DNA of 14,155 nt from Lishizhenia sp. (GCA_007117055.1 SKHH01000276.1:1-14155); one strand, 5' to 3'; positions 1 to 6,387 are shown, numbered from the stretch's first letter. Numbers and translations are program-made. The notes: generated by a model from the letters alone, not told the origin.

Positions 1-1126
1 ATTTCAAGAAGCTATTCGAAAATTAAAATTAGCGGATCTGCTCTATTTAGATTTAGAGTTTGACAAAAACCACTTTCGATACGGATTTAACCTCTGCTTA
101 GTTCAAATCAGCGATGGTAAAGAATGCTTTATCATTGATCCCTTGAGCGAAATAAACATCGCCAAAATTTTCCCTATTTTGGAAAGTCCAAATAAAGAAA
201 TCATCACTTTTGCTTTTAGTGAAGATATACGATTATTGCATCATTTAGGTTGTTTTCCCACAAGAATAATAGATCTTGCTATCGTTTTGAGACTTTTGAA
301 TGAACCCTCTTTATCGTTAGAAAATGTATTGTTTCAAAAACTCAGCATTCCTCCTAAAAAAAGTCAACAAAAAAGTAATTGGTTCGATCGACCTTTAACA
401 GAAGAGCAATTAGTCTACGCAGCCGATGATGTCACCCACCTCCCGAAGCTAAATGATCTATTAAGAGCAGAAATTAAAAGCCAACATAAAGAAAATTGGT
501 TAGAAGATGAAATTCAATTTCTCAGGGAACAAGACTGGAGTCAGGAAGAGCAACAAGCTGCAATTCCAACAAAAAACATAAAGTATTTCGGCTTGCAAGA
601 ATGGATGCGTTACACAGCCTTATTTGAATACCGAGAAAAAAAAGCAAAAGAAATCAATCGACCGAGTTACAAAGTAATCGACAAACTTTTCTTGGAAAAA
701 TTAGCAAAGCTAGAAGCTGAACCAAAAAATATTATTGATGAAAAGCGTGTTTATCCTTCCTTAAAAAACTCGGGGGTTATCGATGAATTAAAAGAGTTAT
801 TAGCGCAAGTGGAGAATGAAATAAAGCGAAAAGAAATACAGCCAAATCAACCCGCAAGAGCAGCGCTAAGTCCTGCTGAAAAATTAGCGCTTCGACAAAG
901 AAGAAGTTGGATGGATGCCGCAAAGAATACTATTTTTTTTCCTATTCAAACCTACCTTAACGAGAACTATGGCGAATTTTTCACCAACTACATACTATCA
1001 AAAAGACGAATTGATGGAATTTTAAACAAGCAATCGATACTTTTGCCTTACCAAAAAAAACTTATCATTGAAGCTGCAGTTAATCTCAATATAAAATCAA
1101 TAGAAGAATACATATCGTTGACTTGA
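1..1126 (+). CDS. rnd: Ribonuclease D (3'-5' exoribonuclease), 5' end outside window
   Basis: RNase D trims 3' ends of tRNA and other structured RNAs in the cytoplasm with two metal ions. Frame 2 is open from base 2, so the gene starts before the window. About 374 residues are visible, close to the family's full length, so perhaps only ten or so N-terminal residues are missing. The DEDD motifs are visible: Exo I as DLEFD (Asp codon at 50-52), Exo II around FSEDIRLL, and Exo III as YAADDVTHL preceded by the RNase D signature WFDRPLTEEQL. An HRDC-like helical region follows (WMRYTALFEYREKKAKE to about VENE), then a second helical C-terminal segment. A TTG at 143 is not the start, because Exo I lies upstream of it. 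The gene ends in TGA with no strong terminator behind it. The family call is secure; the exact substrate is unknown. Confidence 0.93.
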   Translation, partial: FQEAIRKLKLADLLYLDLEFDKNHFRYGFNLCLVQISDGKECFIIDPLSEINIAKIFPILESPNKEIITFAFSEDIRLLHHLGCFPTRIIDLAIVLRLLNEPSLSLENVLFQKLSIPPKKSQQKSNWFDRPLTEEQLVYAADDVTHLPKLNDLLRAEIKSQHKENWLEDEIQFLREQDWSQEEQQAAIPTKNIKYFGLQEWMRYTALFEYREKKAKEINRPSYKVIDKLFLEKLAKLEAEPKNIIDEKRVYPSLKNSGVIDELKELLAQVENEIKRKEIQPNQPARAALSPAEKLALRQRRSWMDAAKNTIFFPIQTYLNENYGEFFTNYILSKRRIDGILNKQSILLPYQKKLIIEAAVNLNIKSIEEYISLT

Positions 1127-1314
1127 TCTCAACAAGAATGACATTTTTTTATTCAGTTTTTTAAAAAAACAACCTTTTTACAGGGGCGAAAAAAACGCTA
1201 ATTAAAATATTTTACATAATATTTCTTTAATTAAAAGTCATTTCAGTATATTTATAGCTTGAAAGAGATTGCTAAATTTTGAAATACAATTTTTATTCTT
1301 AGAAATTGTTTTTG

Positions 1315-1322
1315 TACGTTTG
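1315..1322 (+). promoter_or_regulatory. Bacteroidota -7 promoter element (TACGTTTG)
   Basis: The sequence TACGTTTG matches the TAnnTTTG element exactly and ends 8 nt before the first ATG of the lipoprotein gene. No TTG -33 element is visible at the usual 17-23 nt upstream; the region there is T-rich. TAnnTTTG alone occurs by chance in AT-rich DNA, so the position next to a gene start is the main support. Confidence 0.5.
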
Positions 1323-1330
1323 CAAATTAT

Positions 1331-1963
1331 ATGGATACAATTATGAAAATGAAACACTTACTGATAACAATCATCATTGGATTTTCAATTACGTCCTGTA
1401 TTGAACACGAGGTAATCCCACCACCGAAGGTAAAAGTTGATTTGGATTGCTCCTTTGTGGGAACATTGCAAGGTTCTAACTACACTTTAGTAGCAGGTGT
1501 TGGAGGTTTTTTCTGTGATGCTACGCGTGCAAAAGAGATTTTACCAAATCCACAACCTTCGAACGCTAGATATTATGCAGCCATTCGCTCCAACGAACAA
1601 ATGGATTTTTTCCAAGTAAAAATGGGAAGCGTTTTATTCAATGCAGAAGCTGGTCCAGACCCATCCGTTGAGCAATTCGGTGAATTCTTTGCTGAAAACC
1701 CAACTCCTGAATTTAAAAAAGAGGCTCACAACGGTGTGGAAATCGTTTATCGTGACAGTCAAGGAAACGTATTCTTCTCAAAAGAGGATGACAATACTTT
1801 CCAGTCATTTTTCTTGACCTCTGTTTCACAGGAATCAGATGAGGAGGGTGATTACTTAAAATTCACTGCTAATTTTACTTGTAATTTATATGATGATCCA
1901 GATAATCCTTCAGATACGGTTAAAGTTGAAGATGGGATTTATATAGGTTATTTTGAGAGATAA
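1331..1963 (+). CDS. Unrecognised lipoprotein, 210 aa
   Basis: I do not recognise a named family. A type II signal peptide is clear: a charged start (MKMKHLL), a hydrophobic stretch, and the lipobox SITSC with the lipidated Cys at residue 23 counted from 1331. The mature part is soluble and rich in beta-prone segments. It has three further cysteines (40, 62, 184) and a C-terminus ending in alternating aromatic/Gly residues (DGIYIGYFER), a look common in small Bacteroidota surface or periplasmic lipoproteins. In-frame ATGs at 1331, 1343 and 1349 are all possible starts. The longest is kept; 1343 gives a more typical signal peptide, without the acidic residue near the N-terminus. The gene stands alone, with a promoter-like element just upstream and an intrinsic terminator 20 nt after the stop. 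Function is unknown. Confidence 0.8.
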   Translation: MDTIMKMKHLLITIIIGFSITSCIEHEVIPPPKVKVDLDCSFVGTLQGSNYTLVAGVGGFFCDATRAKEILPNPQPSNARYYAAIRSNEQMDFFQVKMGSVLFNAEAGPDPSVEQFGEFFAENPTPEFKKEAHNGVEIVYRDSQGNVFFSKEDDNTFQSFFLTSVSQESDEEGDYLKFTANFTCNLYDDPDNPSDTVKVEDGIYIGYFER

Positions 1964-1982
1964 TAAATTCAAGAACTAAATT

Positions 1983-2015
1983 AAAGGCTATTCAATTTTT
2001 AGAGTAGCCTTTTTT
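1983..2015 (+). terminator. Intrinsic terminator after the lipoprotein gene
   Basis: Perfect 8-bp stem AAAGGCTA (1983-1990) / TAGCCTTT (2005-2012), a 14-nt loop, and a run of T through 2015. It begins 20 nt after the lipoprotein stop codon, as expected for a rho-independent terminator. Confidence 0.85.
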
Positions 2016-2351
2016 ATTTGTTGAATTCAAGTTTTAAAAGTTCTCACAAAAAACAGTTAAAATTAGGGCTTATACTTTTGAATAATGTTAACCTTCTCTC
2101 CTATTCTTTTACTATAGCTAGTGGGATGAAAATATATGAATCATTAAATGACTTTAAAATGATAGAGCAGTTAGGTCATTGCTTTTCTATCAGTTAGATC
2201 AAATAATTTTTCTCTATAGTGAGCAGTCTAACTTCTAACCTTGAAGCTTTAAACAATTAGGCGGTCTTAGACAGATTAACAAAGAAGTTCCTTTCCATCA
2301 AATGCGTAATAGTATCAAAAAAATAAATCAAGTTGAATTAATTTCTTACAC
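2016..2351. other. Intergenic region without a recognisable gene
   Basis: About 340 bases with many stops in all frames I read. The longest ATG reading frame noticed is 23 codons (2126-2197). A TACTTTTG at 2073-2080 resembles a -7 promoter element but has no TTG at the right distance and no convincing gene after it. One plus-strand frame near 2222-2310 gives short protein-like stretches broken by stops, too weak to call a remnant. Confidence 0.6.
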
Positions 2352-2377
2352 AAAAAAAAACTGCCATTTCTGACAGT
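2352..2377 (-). terminator. Intrinsic terminator of the TM2-domain gene
   Basis: Read on the minus strand: stem ACTGTC / GGCAGT (6 bp with one T-G wobble) around the loop AGAAAT, followed by an uninterrupted run of T. It lies about 28 nt beyond the stop codon of the minus-strand gene ending at 2405. Confidence 0.8.
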
Positions 2378-2404
2378 CTTTCCAATATTTTAACATAGTA
2401 CTGT

Positions 2405-2794
2405 TTAGAATTTCCCTGTAAGAATGTTCACTAAGTCAACAATCGCCCAAATTCCACATCCTCCTCCAGTAAGGATGAAAAGGATGTTCCAACCTAAAGG
2501 CTTACCAGCATACCATCTGTGTCCTGCTACGAAACCTAAAAAGAACCACAATAACAACAAAATAACCAATTCATTGTCAATGTTCGTTGAAGAAGAGTCA
2601 GCAGTAGAAGAAATTTCTTCTGCGATGTCAGCATCTTCTTGCTCAACACTTGATATTAATGACTGGATGTCAACTCCTTCTACAGAAGTCTCAATTTTTT
2701 CTTGTTGACTTGCATTTTTGTCAACCGGAATAGATGCAAAGGTAATTGTTACTAACAATACACTTAAAAGAGAAAAAAGAATAAATTTTTTCAT
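2405..2794 (-). CDS. TM2-domain membrane protein with signal peptide, 129 aa
   Basis: The N-terminus (MKKFILFSLLSVLLVTITFA) is a signal peptide or first membrane segment. An acidic, Ser-rich linker follows (about residues 21-72). The C-terminal 50 residues form a TM2 domain: helix LLLLWFFLGFVAGHRWY, the short basic turn AGKPLGW, then helix NILFILTGGGCGIWAIVDL. The spacing of Gly, His, Tyr and the GGGCGIW-x3-D core is what defines TM2. TM2 proteins are small inner-membrane proteins, and their bacterial role is largely unknown. The gene is divergent from the secreted-protein gene at 2855 with 60 bp between starts, has its own terminator, and shows a TATATTTG -7 element. The family call is confident; function is not assigned. 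Confidence 0.88.
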   Translation of the reverse strand: MKKFILFSLLSVLLVTITFASIPVDKNASQQEKIETSVEGVDIQSLISSVEQEDADIAEEISSTADSSSTNIDNELVILLLLWFFLGFVAGHRWYAGKPLGWNILFILTGGGCGIWAIVDLVNILTGKF

Positions 2795-2821
2795 AATAAT
2801 TATTTTTATGGTTTATACAAA

Positions 2822-2829
2822 CAAATATA
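2822..2829 (-). promoter_or_regulatory. -7 promoter element for the TM2 gene (TATATTTG on minus strand)
   Basis: On the minus strand TATATTTG fits TAnnTTTG exactly, and its last base is 27 nt from the ATG at 2794. No clear TTG is found at -33. It sits in the 60-bp divergent region; on the opposite strand only a poorer match (TAACTTCG, 2843-2850) precedes the 2855 gene. Confidence 0.55.
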
Positions 2830-2854
2830 GTTAAAAAATATCTAACTTCGTTAC

Positions 2855-3733
2855 ATGAATTTATTTATTTTTCAAAAAACACAAGTGCTAGTTTTGTTAA
2901 CTTGTTGCATTATTTTTAATGCCACTAGTCAATTCGACTACAGTTTTATAGGGTTTGTTAAAGCAGAAGAGATTGGAATAGTGCCATATAAAATAACATT
3001 TAGTACTGACGCTGATGACAGTCTTTTTGGACAGTCACACTTCGATTTTAACGGAAAGAATAGTACGTCATCAGAAATAAAGGGTAAGATTAGCTCACGA
3101 GGAAAACAAATTAGCTTTATAGAAACCTTAAATATATCTAGTCAGTCAAACTCTGAGTCAAGTGATTTTTGTTTTTTACGACTTGAATCTGTAAAAATCA
3201 ACAATAAAAAGGACAATAGTGTTATTAGCGGTGACTTCACCAGTAGTTTTACCGACAACACCCCTTGCATAAATGGTAAAATATACCTTGTAAGTGAAAA
3301 CTTCATAAATCTTATTGAAGAAAAAATTAATAGTCAGGATTCTTTGAAAGCGCAACAGCAAATCGCTCAACAACTTTTAAGTAATGTAAAGAAAAACACA
3401 GTAACACTGGAAAATCAAGAAAGAATAGAAATTAATACTCAAGGATCTGTAGAATTATACGTATATGATAAACACTCAGAAGACGGTGATCGCATTACTA
3501 TATTATTAAATGGTGAAGTCTTAGAAAGAGACTTAACACTTAAAAACGACAAAAAAAAATACTTAATTAATTGTAAAAGTGAAAAGTGTAATATAAAAAT
3601 ACTTGCGTTAAATGAAGGCGAGTTTCCTCCTAATACTGTTGAAATCGAAATAAAAGATAATAAATATACCACTCCAATTACAGGACAACTAAATAAAGGG
3701 GAGGCGCTTTATATTGATCTTTTACCTAAATAA
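2855..3733 (+). CDS. Secreted protein of unknown function with C-terminal beta-domain, 292 aa
   Basis: A Sec signal peptide covers about residues 1-26 (hydrophobic VLVLLTCCIIF, likely cleavage near NATSQ). The Cys pair does not form a good lipobox, so an exported rather than lipidated protein is inferred. Residues about 27-150 look like an all-beta domain containing Cys pairs. A charged helical linker (about 150-190, LKAQQQIAQQLL) follows. The last 96 residues (197-292) carry the run VELYVYDKHSEDGDRITI, LNGE, then EGEFPPNTVEIEI. I recall this pattern from a small beta-sandwich module repeated in many Bacteroidota exported proteins, but I cannot name it with certainty. The gene is divergent from the TM2 gene and ends 23 nt before a perfect palindrome. 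No catalytic motif was seen. Confidence 0.8.
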   Translation: MNLFIFQKTQVLVLLTCCIIFNATSQFDYSFIGFVKAEEIGIVPYKITFSTDADDSLFGQSHFDFNGKNSTSSEIKGKISSRGKQISFIETLNISSQSNSESSDFCFLRLESVKINNKKDNSVISGDFTSSFTDNTPCINGKIYLVSENFINLIEEKINSQDSLKAQQQIAQQLLSNVKKNTVTLENQERIEINTQGSVELYVYDKHSEDGDRITILLNGEVLERDLTLKNDKKKYLINCKSEKCNIKILALNEGEFPPNTVEIEIKDNKYTTPITGQLNKGEALYIDLLPK

Positions 3734-3756
3734 ATTGTGTCACTTGTAAATTACAT

Positions 3757-3788
3757 TTAAAGAATAGTTAACGTTAACTATTCTTTAA
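3757..3788. repeat. Perfect 32-bp palindrome (terminator or operator)
   Basis: The arm TTAAAGAATAGTTAAC (3757-3772) is followed at once by its exact reverse complement (3773-3788), with no spacer. It lies between the stop at 3733 and the ATG at 3813, roughly equidistant from each (23 and 24 nt). As RNA it would fold into a long, mostly A-U hairpin followed only by TAACC, so it is a poor rho-independent terminator. As DNA it could be a binding site for a dimeric regulator of the downstream gene. Confidence 0.7.
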
Positions 3789-3812
3789 TAACCGACAGAT
3801 TAAAATTATAGA

Positions 3813-4145
3813 ATGAAACTACCACACAAATTAAAAAGAAGATTAGGGTACGTGCTTTACGCTGCCATTTTTCTAATTGGAATCACCTTGTTATTTCTTC
3901 CTGGAGATTACTTTGATGAAGGTCAATCGCTCTGTGTGTCTGTATTGTTATTTGATATGGAGTGCTACGGTTGCGGGATGACAAGGGCTATCCAACATTT
4001 ACTACATTTTGATTTTAGCAAAGCTTATGAGTTAAACAAACTTTCCTTTATAGTTCTTCCTTTAATGATTTATTTGTTTATATCAAGTTTTTGGAAATTT
4101 CACAAAGAAGAACCGACAAATAATGACCCTAATCTAAAGTCGTAA
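3813..4145 (+). CDS. DUF2752-type small membrane protein, 110 aa
   Basis: The protein has a basic N-terminus, a first membrane helix (about residues 12-30, YVLYAAIFLIGITLLFLP), a loop, then the family hallmark ECYGCGMTRAIQHLL and DFSKAYELNKLSF, and a second helix (about 82-95). DUF2752 proteins typically carry Cys-Pro-Gly-Cys-Gly followed by MTRA and a downstream Asn. Here the first Pro is Tyr (CYGCG) and the upstream CP is CV, a variant I associate with Bacteroidota. Function is unknown for the family. It sits close to a TM2 gene, a pairing I recall in other Bacteroidota; that is a recollection, not checked here. No good -7 element precedes it; the palindrome at 3757-3788 does. Confidence 0.82.
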   Translation: MKLPHKLKRRLGYVLYAAIFLIGITLLFLPGDYFDEGQSLCVSVLLFDMECYGCGMTRAIQHLLHFDFSKAYELNKLSFIVLPLMIYLFISSFWKFHKEEPTNNDPNLKS

Positions 4146-4193
4146 AGAAATTATAAGCCTTATTACGAAAAGATTATATTTTAGTTAAAACTT

Positions 4194-4222
4194 TTGTCGT
4201 TTTTTTATTTTTTGTATCTTTT
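4194..4222 (+). promoter_or_regulatory. Promoter of the CTP-synthase-like gene
   Basis: TTG at 4194-4196 and TATCTTTT at 4215-4222 are separated by 18 nt. This matches the Bacteroidota TTG / TAnnTTTG pattern with one mismatch in the last base. Transcription would start near 4229, giving a leader of about 17 nt before the ATG at 4246. Confidence 0.6.
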
Positions 4223-4245
4223 CCGAAAATTACACGCGCTGATAA

Positions 4246-4950
4246 ATGGCTGATGGAATTAAAATAGCAATTTTTGGTGATTATAATTTCACTTATAATA
4301 CGCACCACGCTACAAATTTGGCAATTGACCATTCCAAAAACTTGTTGGAAGTTGATGTCAGTTACTATTGGATTCGCATAGATGAAGCTGCTAACTACAA
4401 AGAAGATGATATTGCTAATTATGACGGAATTTGGATTGCTCCAGGGCCATACAACAATGAATTTTTACTGCATGGTGTAATTCGAAAATTAACCCACTTA
4501 AAAATCCCAACACTAATTACAGGAGACGCATATAAAACTTTTATAGAGGTGCTTATTAACCAATACAATCTCAACCCAAATAACGAAAAATTAATTTCGG
4601 ATAATTTAGCTTCAGATAATCAGTTTGAAAAAGTAATTGTAAGTCCCCACTCCAAAACGCTAGAACGTATATATATGAACCAACCTAGAACAGAACTCAC
4701 CAGTTCTCGATATGCACTCTACCCTCAACTTTTAACTCACTTACATAGTGAGTGGATAGATATTGAAGCAATTAACCAGTTTGAGGACCCCGAAATTATA
4801 AGTTTAAAAAAACACCCCTTTTGCGTAGCCTCTATGAGTAAACCTCAAATTTGTAGTACACGAGAAATGCCGCACCCCTTAGTAAGTTCCTTTTTAAATC
4901 TTTGCTTTCAGCTTGCAATATCAAATCCAGATAAATCTAAAAGCGCATAA
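4246..4950 (+). CDS. Catalytically dead class I amidotransferase-like protein (CTP synthase C-terminal related), 234 aa
   Basis: The fold can be read across the whole length. The start IKIAIFGDYNFTYNTHHAT matches the glutaminase domain of CTP synthase and its stand-alone relatives. DGIWIAPGPYNNEFLLHGVI is the conserved oxyanion-side loop. IPTLITGDAYK lies where the nucleophile elbow should be. HPFCVAS then PHPLVSSF frames the C-terminal catalytic segment. None of the triad survives: the nucleophile Cys position is Gly93 in an ungapped alignment, and the His-Pro-Glu motif reads Lys199-Pro200-Gln201. It therefore cannot hydrolyse glutamine by the usual route. It lacks the synthetase domain and is about the length of the stand-alone relatives. 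A binding or regulatory role is inferred. It is monocistronic and convergent with rnhA, with 7 bp between stops. Confidence 0.8.
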   Translation: MADGIKIAIFGDYNFTYNTHHATNLAIDHSKNLLEVDVSYYWIRIDEAANYKEDDIANYDGIWIAPGPYNNEFLLHGVIRKLTHLKIPTLITGDAYKTFIEVLINQYNLNPNNEKLISDNLASDNQFEKVIVSPHSKTLERIYMNQPRTELTSSRYALYPQLLTHLHSEWIDIEAINQFEDPEIISLKKHPFCVASMSKPQICSTREMPHPLVSSFLNLCFQLAISNPDKSKSA

Positions 4951-4957
4951 CTATCAC

Positions 4958-5434
4958 TTAAAGTGGCAACTCACTTGATGATTGAGAAGCTTCATACCCC
5001 TCATCGACTAGTAACTCTTGTTTTTCAGCAGCAGCAACCGCCAAACGATCTGCTCGTTCATTTTTGTGATGCCCCGCGTGACCTTTTATCCAAGTATACG
5101 TTGGATTGAATTTCTCATGAAGTGGTAAATACCTGCGCCATAAGTCCGCATTTTTTTTACCTGCATACCCCTTTCGATGCCAATTAAACACCCATCTTTT
5201 TTCAATTGCGTCCACAACGTACTTAGAATCAGAAAATATAGTAACAGGATATTTTGTCGATTTAAGATTTTCCAAAGCTACTATTACAGCAAGTAACTCC
5301 ATTCGATTGTTGGTGGTTAGCCTGTAACCTTGAGCCAACTCTTTTTCCTTATCCTCAAAACACAAAATAGCTCCATATCCTCCAGGACCAGGGTTGCCTT
5401 TAGCTGCACCATCTGTGAAAATTTCTATTTGCAT
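4958..5434 (-). CDS. rnhA: Ribonuclease HI
   Basis: RNase HI cuts the RNA strand of RNA-DNA hybrids, removing R-loops and primers in the cytoplasm. The 158-residue product has the full domain: IFTDGAAKGNPGPGGYG with catalytic Asp8, NNRMELLAVIVAL with Glu46, IFSDSKYVVDAI with Asp69, and IKGHAGHHKNERADRLA with the loop His (119/122) and Asp129. The basic region NWHRKGYAGKKNADLW is the hybrid-binding handle seen in the E. coli type. A 25-residue polar tail (about 134-158) extends past the domain. The minus-strand start at 5434 gives the standard N-terminus. No strong -7 element is seen; TACCTTAA with an upstream TTG is a poor candidate. It is convergent with the amidotransferase-like gene. Confidence 0.96.
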   Translation of the reverse strand: MQIEIFTDGAAKGNPGPGGYGAILCFEDKEKELAQGYRLTTNNRMELLAVIVALENLKSTKYPVTIFSDSKYVVDAIEKRWVFNWHRKGYAGKKNADLWRRYLPLHEKFNPTYTWIKGHAGHHKNERADRLAVAAAEKQELLVDEGYEASQSSSELPL

Positions 5435-5509
5435 AAAGATTAGTATTTTTTAATAAAATTATTAAGGTAAAACACCTATCAAAAACCGTTGACAAACTTA
5501 AACTATAAA

Positions 5510-5530
5510 TATTGACTAAGCAAGTCAATA
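5510..5530. repeat. 8-bp inverted repeat upstream of rnhA
   Basis: TATTGACT (5510-5517) and AGTCAATA (5523-5530) form a perfect stem around the loop AAGCA. It lies about 75 nt upstream of the rnhA start on the minus strand. It could be an operator or a weak hairpin; no T-run makes it a convincing terminator. Confidence 0.4.
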
Positions 5531-5795
5531 ACCTTTATTAATGAAGTCTCTTAATACTCCAACTACACAATTTAGGTTACATCAAGTAGACCCTTCGATT
5601 TAGAAAAATGCAGAAGCTCAAAAAAAATGATTAACTCAAGTTTCGCACCCTATATTATAAGGCATACAACCTTAACATTATCTAAAGACTTGACGATTAA
5701 TGTGTTTGTTTTAGGCTATTTGCATCTATAAAGTACTGTTTTACAAAACCGTTACAAAACATAATTTATGAGTAAATATATTATGATCTGATTTC

Positions 5796-5836
5796 GTAAA
5801 TGCTTTTACCCCTACCCCTAAAGGGAGAGCATTTAC
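5796..5836. repeat. Hairpin with 9-bp outer stem and CCC/GGG inner stem
   Basis: GTAAATGCT (5796-5804) pairs perfectly with AGCATTTAC (5828-5836). Inside, CCC (5816-5818), loop TAAA, GGG (5823-5825) can form a second stem. The cytosine-rich core stands out in AT-rich DNA. It lies near the middle of the inverted-repeat-bounded element. Confidence 0.6.
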
Positions 5837-5861
5837 TTAGCTTATAACCAGTAAATTGAGT

Positions 5862-5898
5862 ACTATTTCCACCCTTTATGGCGGGGTAAAAAAATAGT
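5862..5898. repeat. Second hairpin with 7-bp outer stem and CCC/GGGG core
   Basis: ACTATTT (5862-5868) pairs with AAATAGT (5892-5898). The inner part has CCACCC on the left and GGCGGGG on the right, allowing a G-C core. It starts 25 nt after the previous hairpin and has the same plan: an AT-rich outer stem and a GC core. Confidence 0.55.
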
Positions 5899-6084
5899 GC
5901 GACAAATTATAGGTGATTTAAATAATAGAGGAAATTTTAGTATTTTGGAATTTTAATTCAAATGACTGATAATTAATACATAGACAGTCGATGAGTAATT
6001 AAAAGCAAATCATGTGTGGTTTTAACTAGTTAGTAACGAGCGAACTACCACTCATATAAAGGTGCGAAACTTGAGTAATTAATA

Positions 6085-6339
6085 TCAAGCTCCAGGATAC
6101 CCTGTATCCATATAGCGACCATTGTCAAACTTTCCAGTTTTCTTAGGTGGTTTATCTGAAAAAGAAAGTACCAAAAGTGCCCAGATGTATGGAATTAACC
6201 ACGTAAAAACTAAGTTCAATCGTTTGGCTTAGGAATTTAACATTTTTGTACGCAATAATCGAAGAGTAGCTAATGAGCTAAGTATTACAGCAAGTGCTAC
6301 AAGAAATATCTGAAGAAAATCTTCTTTGGATGATATCAT
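6085..6339 (-). pseudogene. Small two-helix membrane protein gene interrupted by an in-frame TAA
   Basis: Read on the minus strand from the ATG at 6339, 36 codons encode an N-terminus with one membrane helix (about residues 8-29, ending LATLRLLRTK). A TAA follows at 6231-6229. The same frame then continues for 47 codons to TGA at 6087-6085. That second part has a clear second helix (VFTWLIPYIWALLVL) and a basic, Gly-rich tail ending DTGYPGA. Together the two halves look like one protein of about 84 residues: two membrane helices and a cytoplasmic tail, a type common among uncharacterised Bacteroidota proteins. One substitution in a CAA, AAA, GAA or Tyr codon would explain the stop. A good -7 element remains upstream. 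The inverted repeat of the candidate mobile element ends 8 nt past the stop. A sequencing error is the main alternative. Confidence 0.6.
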
Positions 6340-6379
6340 ATAAATCAACAGGTTATTACTTATGTATGGTTACTTGACT

Positions 6380-6387
6380 CAAAGATA
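6380..6387 (-). promoter_or_regulatory. -7 promoter element upstream of the interrupted gene
   Basis: TATCTTTG on the minus strand matches TAnnTTTG exactly and ends 40 nt before the ATG at 6339. A TTAG about 20 nt further upstream is only a partial -33 match. Its presence suggests the interrupted gene was, or still is, transcribed. Confidence 0.45.

Larger units (their letters stand above)
5634..6076. mobile_element. Candidate non-autonomous element bounded by 16-bp terminal inverted repeats
   Basis: ACTCAAGTTTCGCACC at 5634-5649 recurs as its exact reverse complement at 6061-6076, enclosing 443 bp with no usable reading frame. If the element starts one base further in (15-bp repeats), the flanks TGATTAA (5628-5634) and TAATTAA (6076-6082) agree at 6 of 7 bases, a possible target-site duplication, although AT-rich sequence makes chance agreement easy. 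Two hairpins sit near its centre. Terminal repeats plus small size and no transposase fit a MITE-like element or a heavily deleted insertion sequence. I cannot assign a transposase family from the terminal sequence. Confidence 0.5.

Noticed and set aside
143..145. TTG as start of the ribonuclease D gene
   Set aside because: The Exo I catalytic motif is encoded upstream at about 50-64 in the same frame, so the gene begins outside the window.
1140..1235. A/T-rich inverted repeats after the ribonuclease D gene as a terminator
   Set aside because: Only homopolymer-like T/A pairing and a 3-bp GCG/CGC stem are visible; no stable stem followed by a T-run.
2073..2197. TACTTTTG followed by 10- and 23-codon reading frames
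   Set aside because: There is no -33 element or recognisable product, and TAnnTTTG is expected by chance several times in this much AT-rich DNA.
2424..2708. 94-codon plus-strand reading frame
   Set aside because: It lies entirely antisense to the TM2 gene, which has a signal peptide, a recognisable domain, a promoter element and a terminator.
5450..5465. Palindrome TTAATAA-AA-TTATTAA upstream of rnhA
   Set aside because: It is composed only of A and T, so it is likely by chance in this DNA and would form a very weak hairpin.
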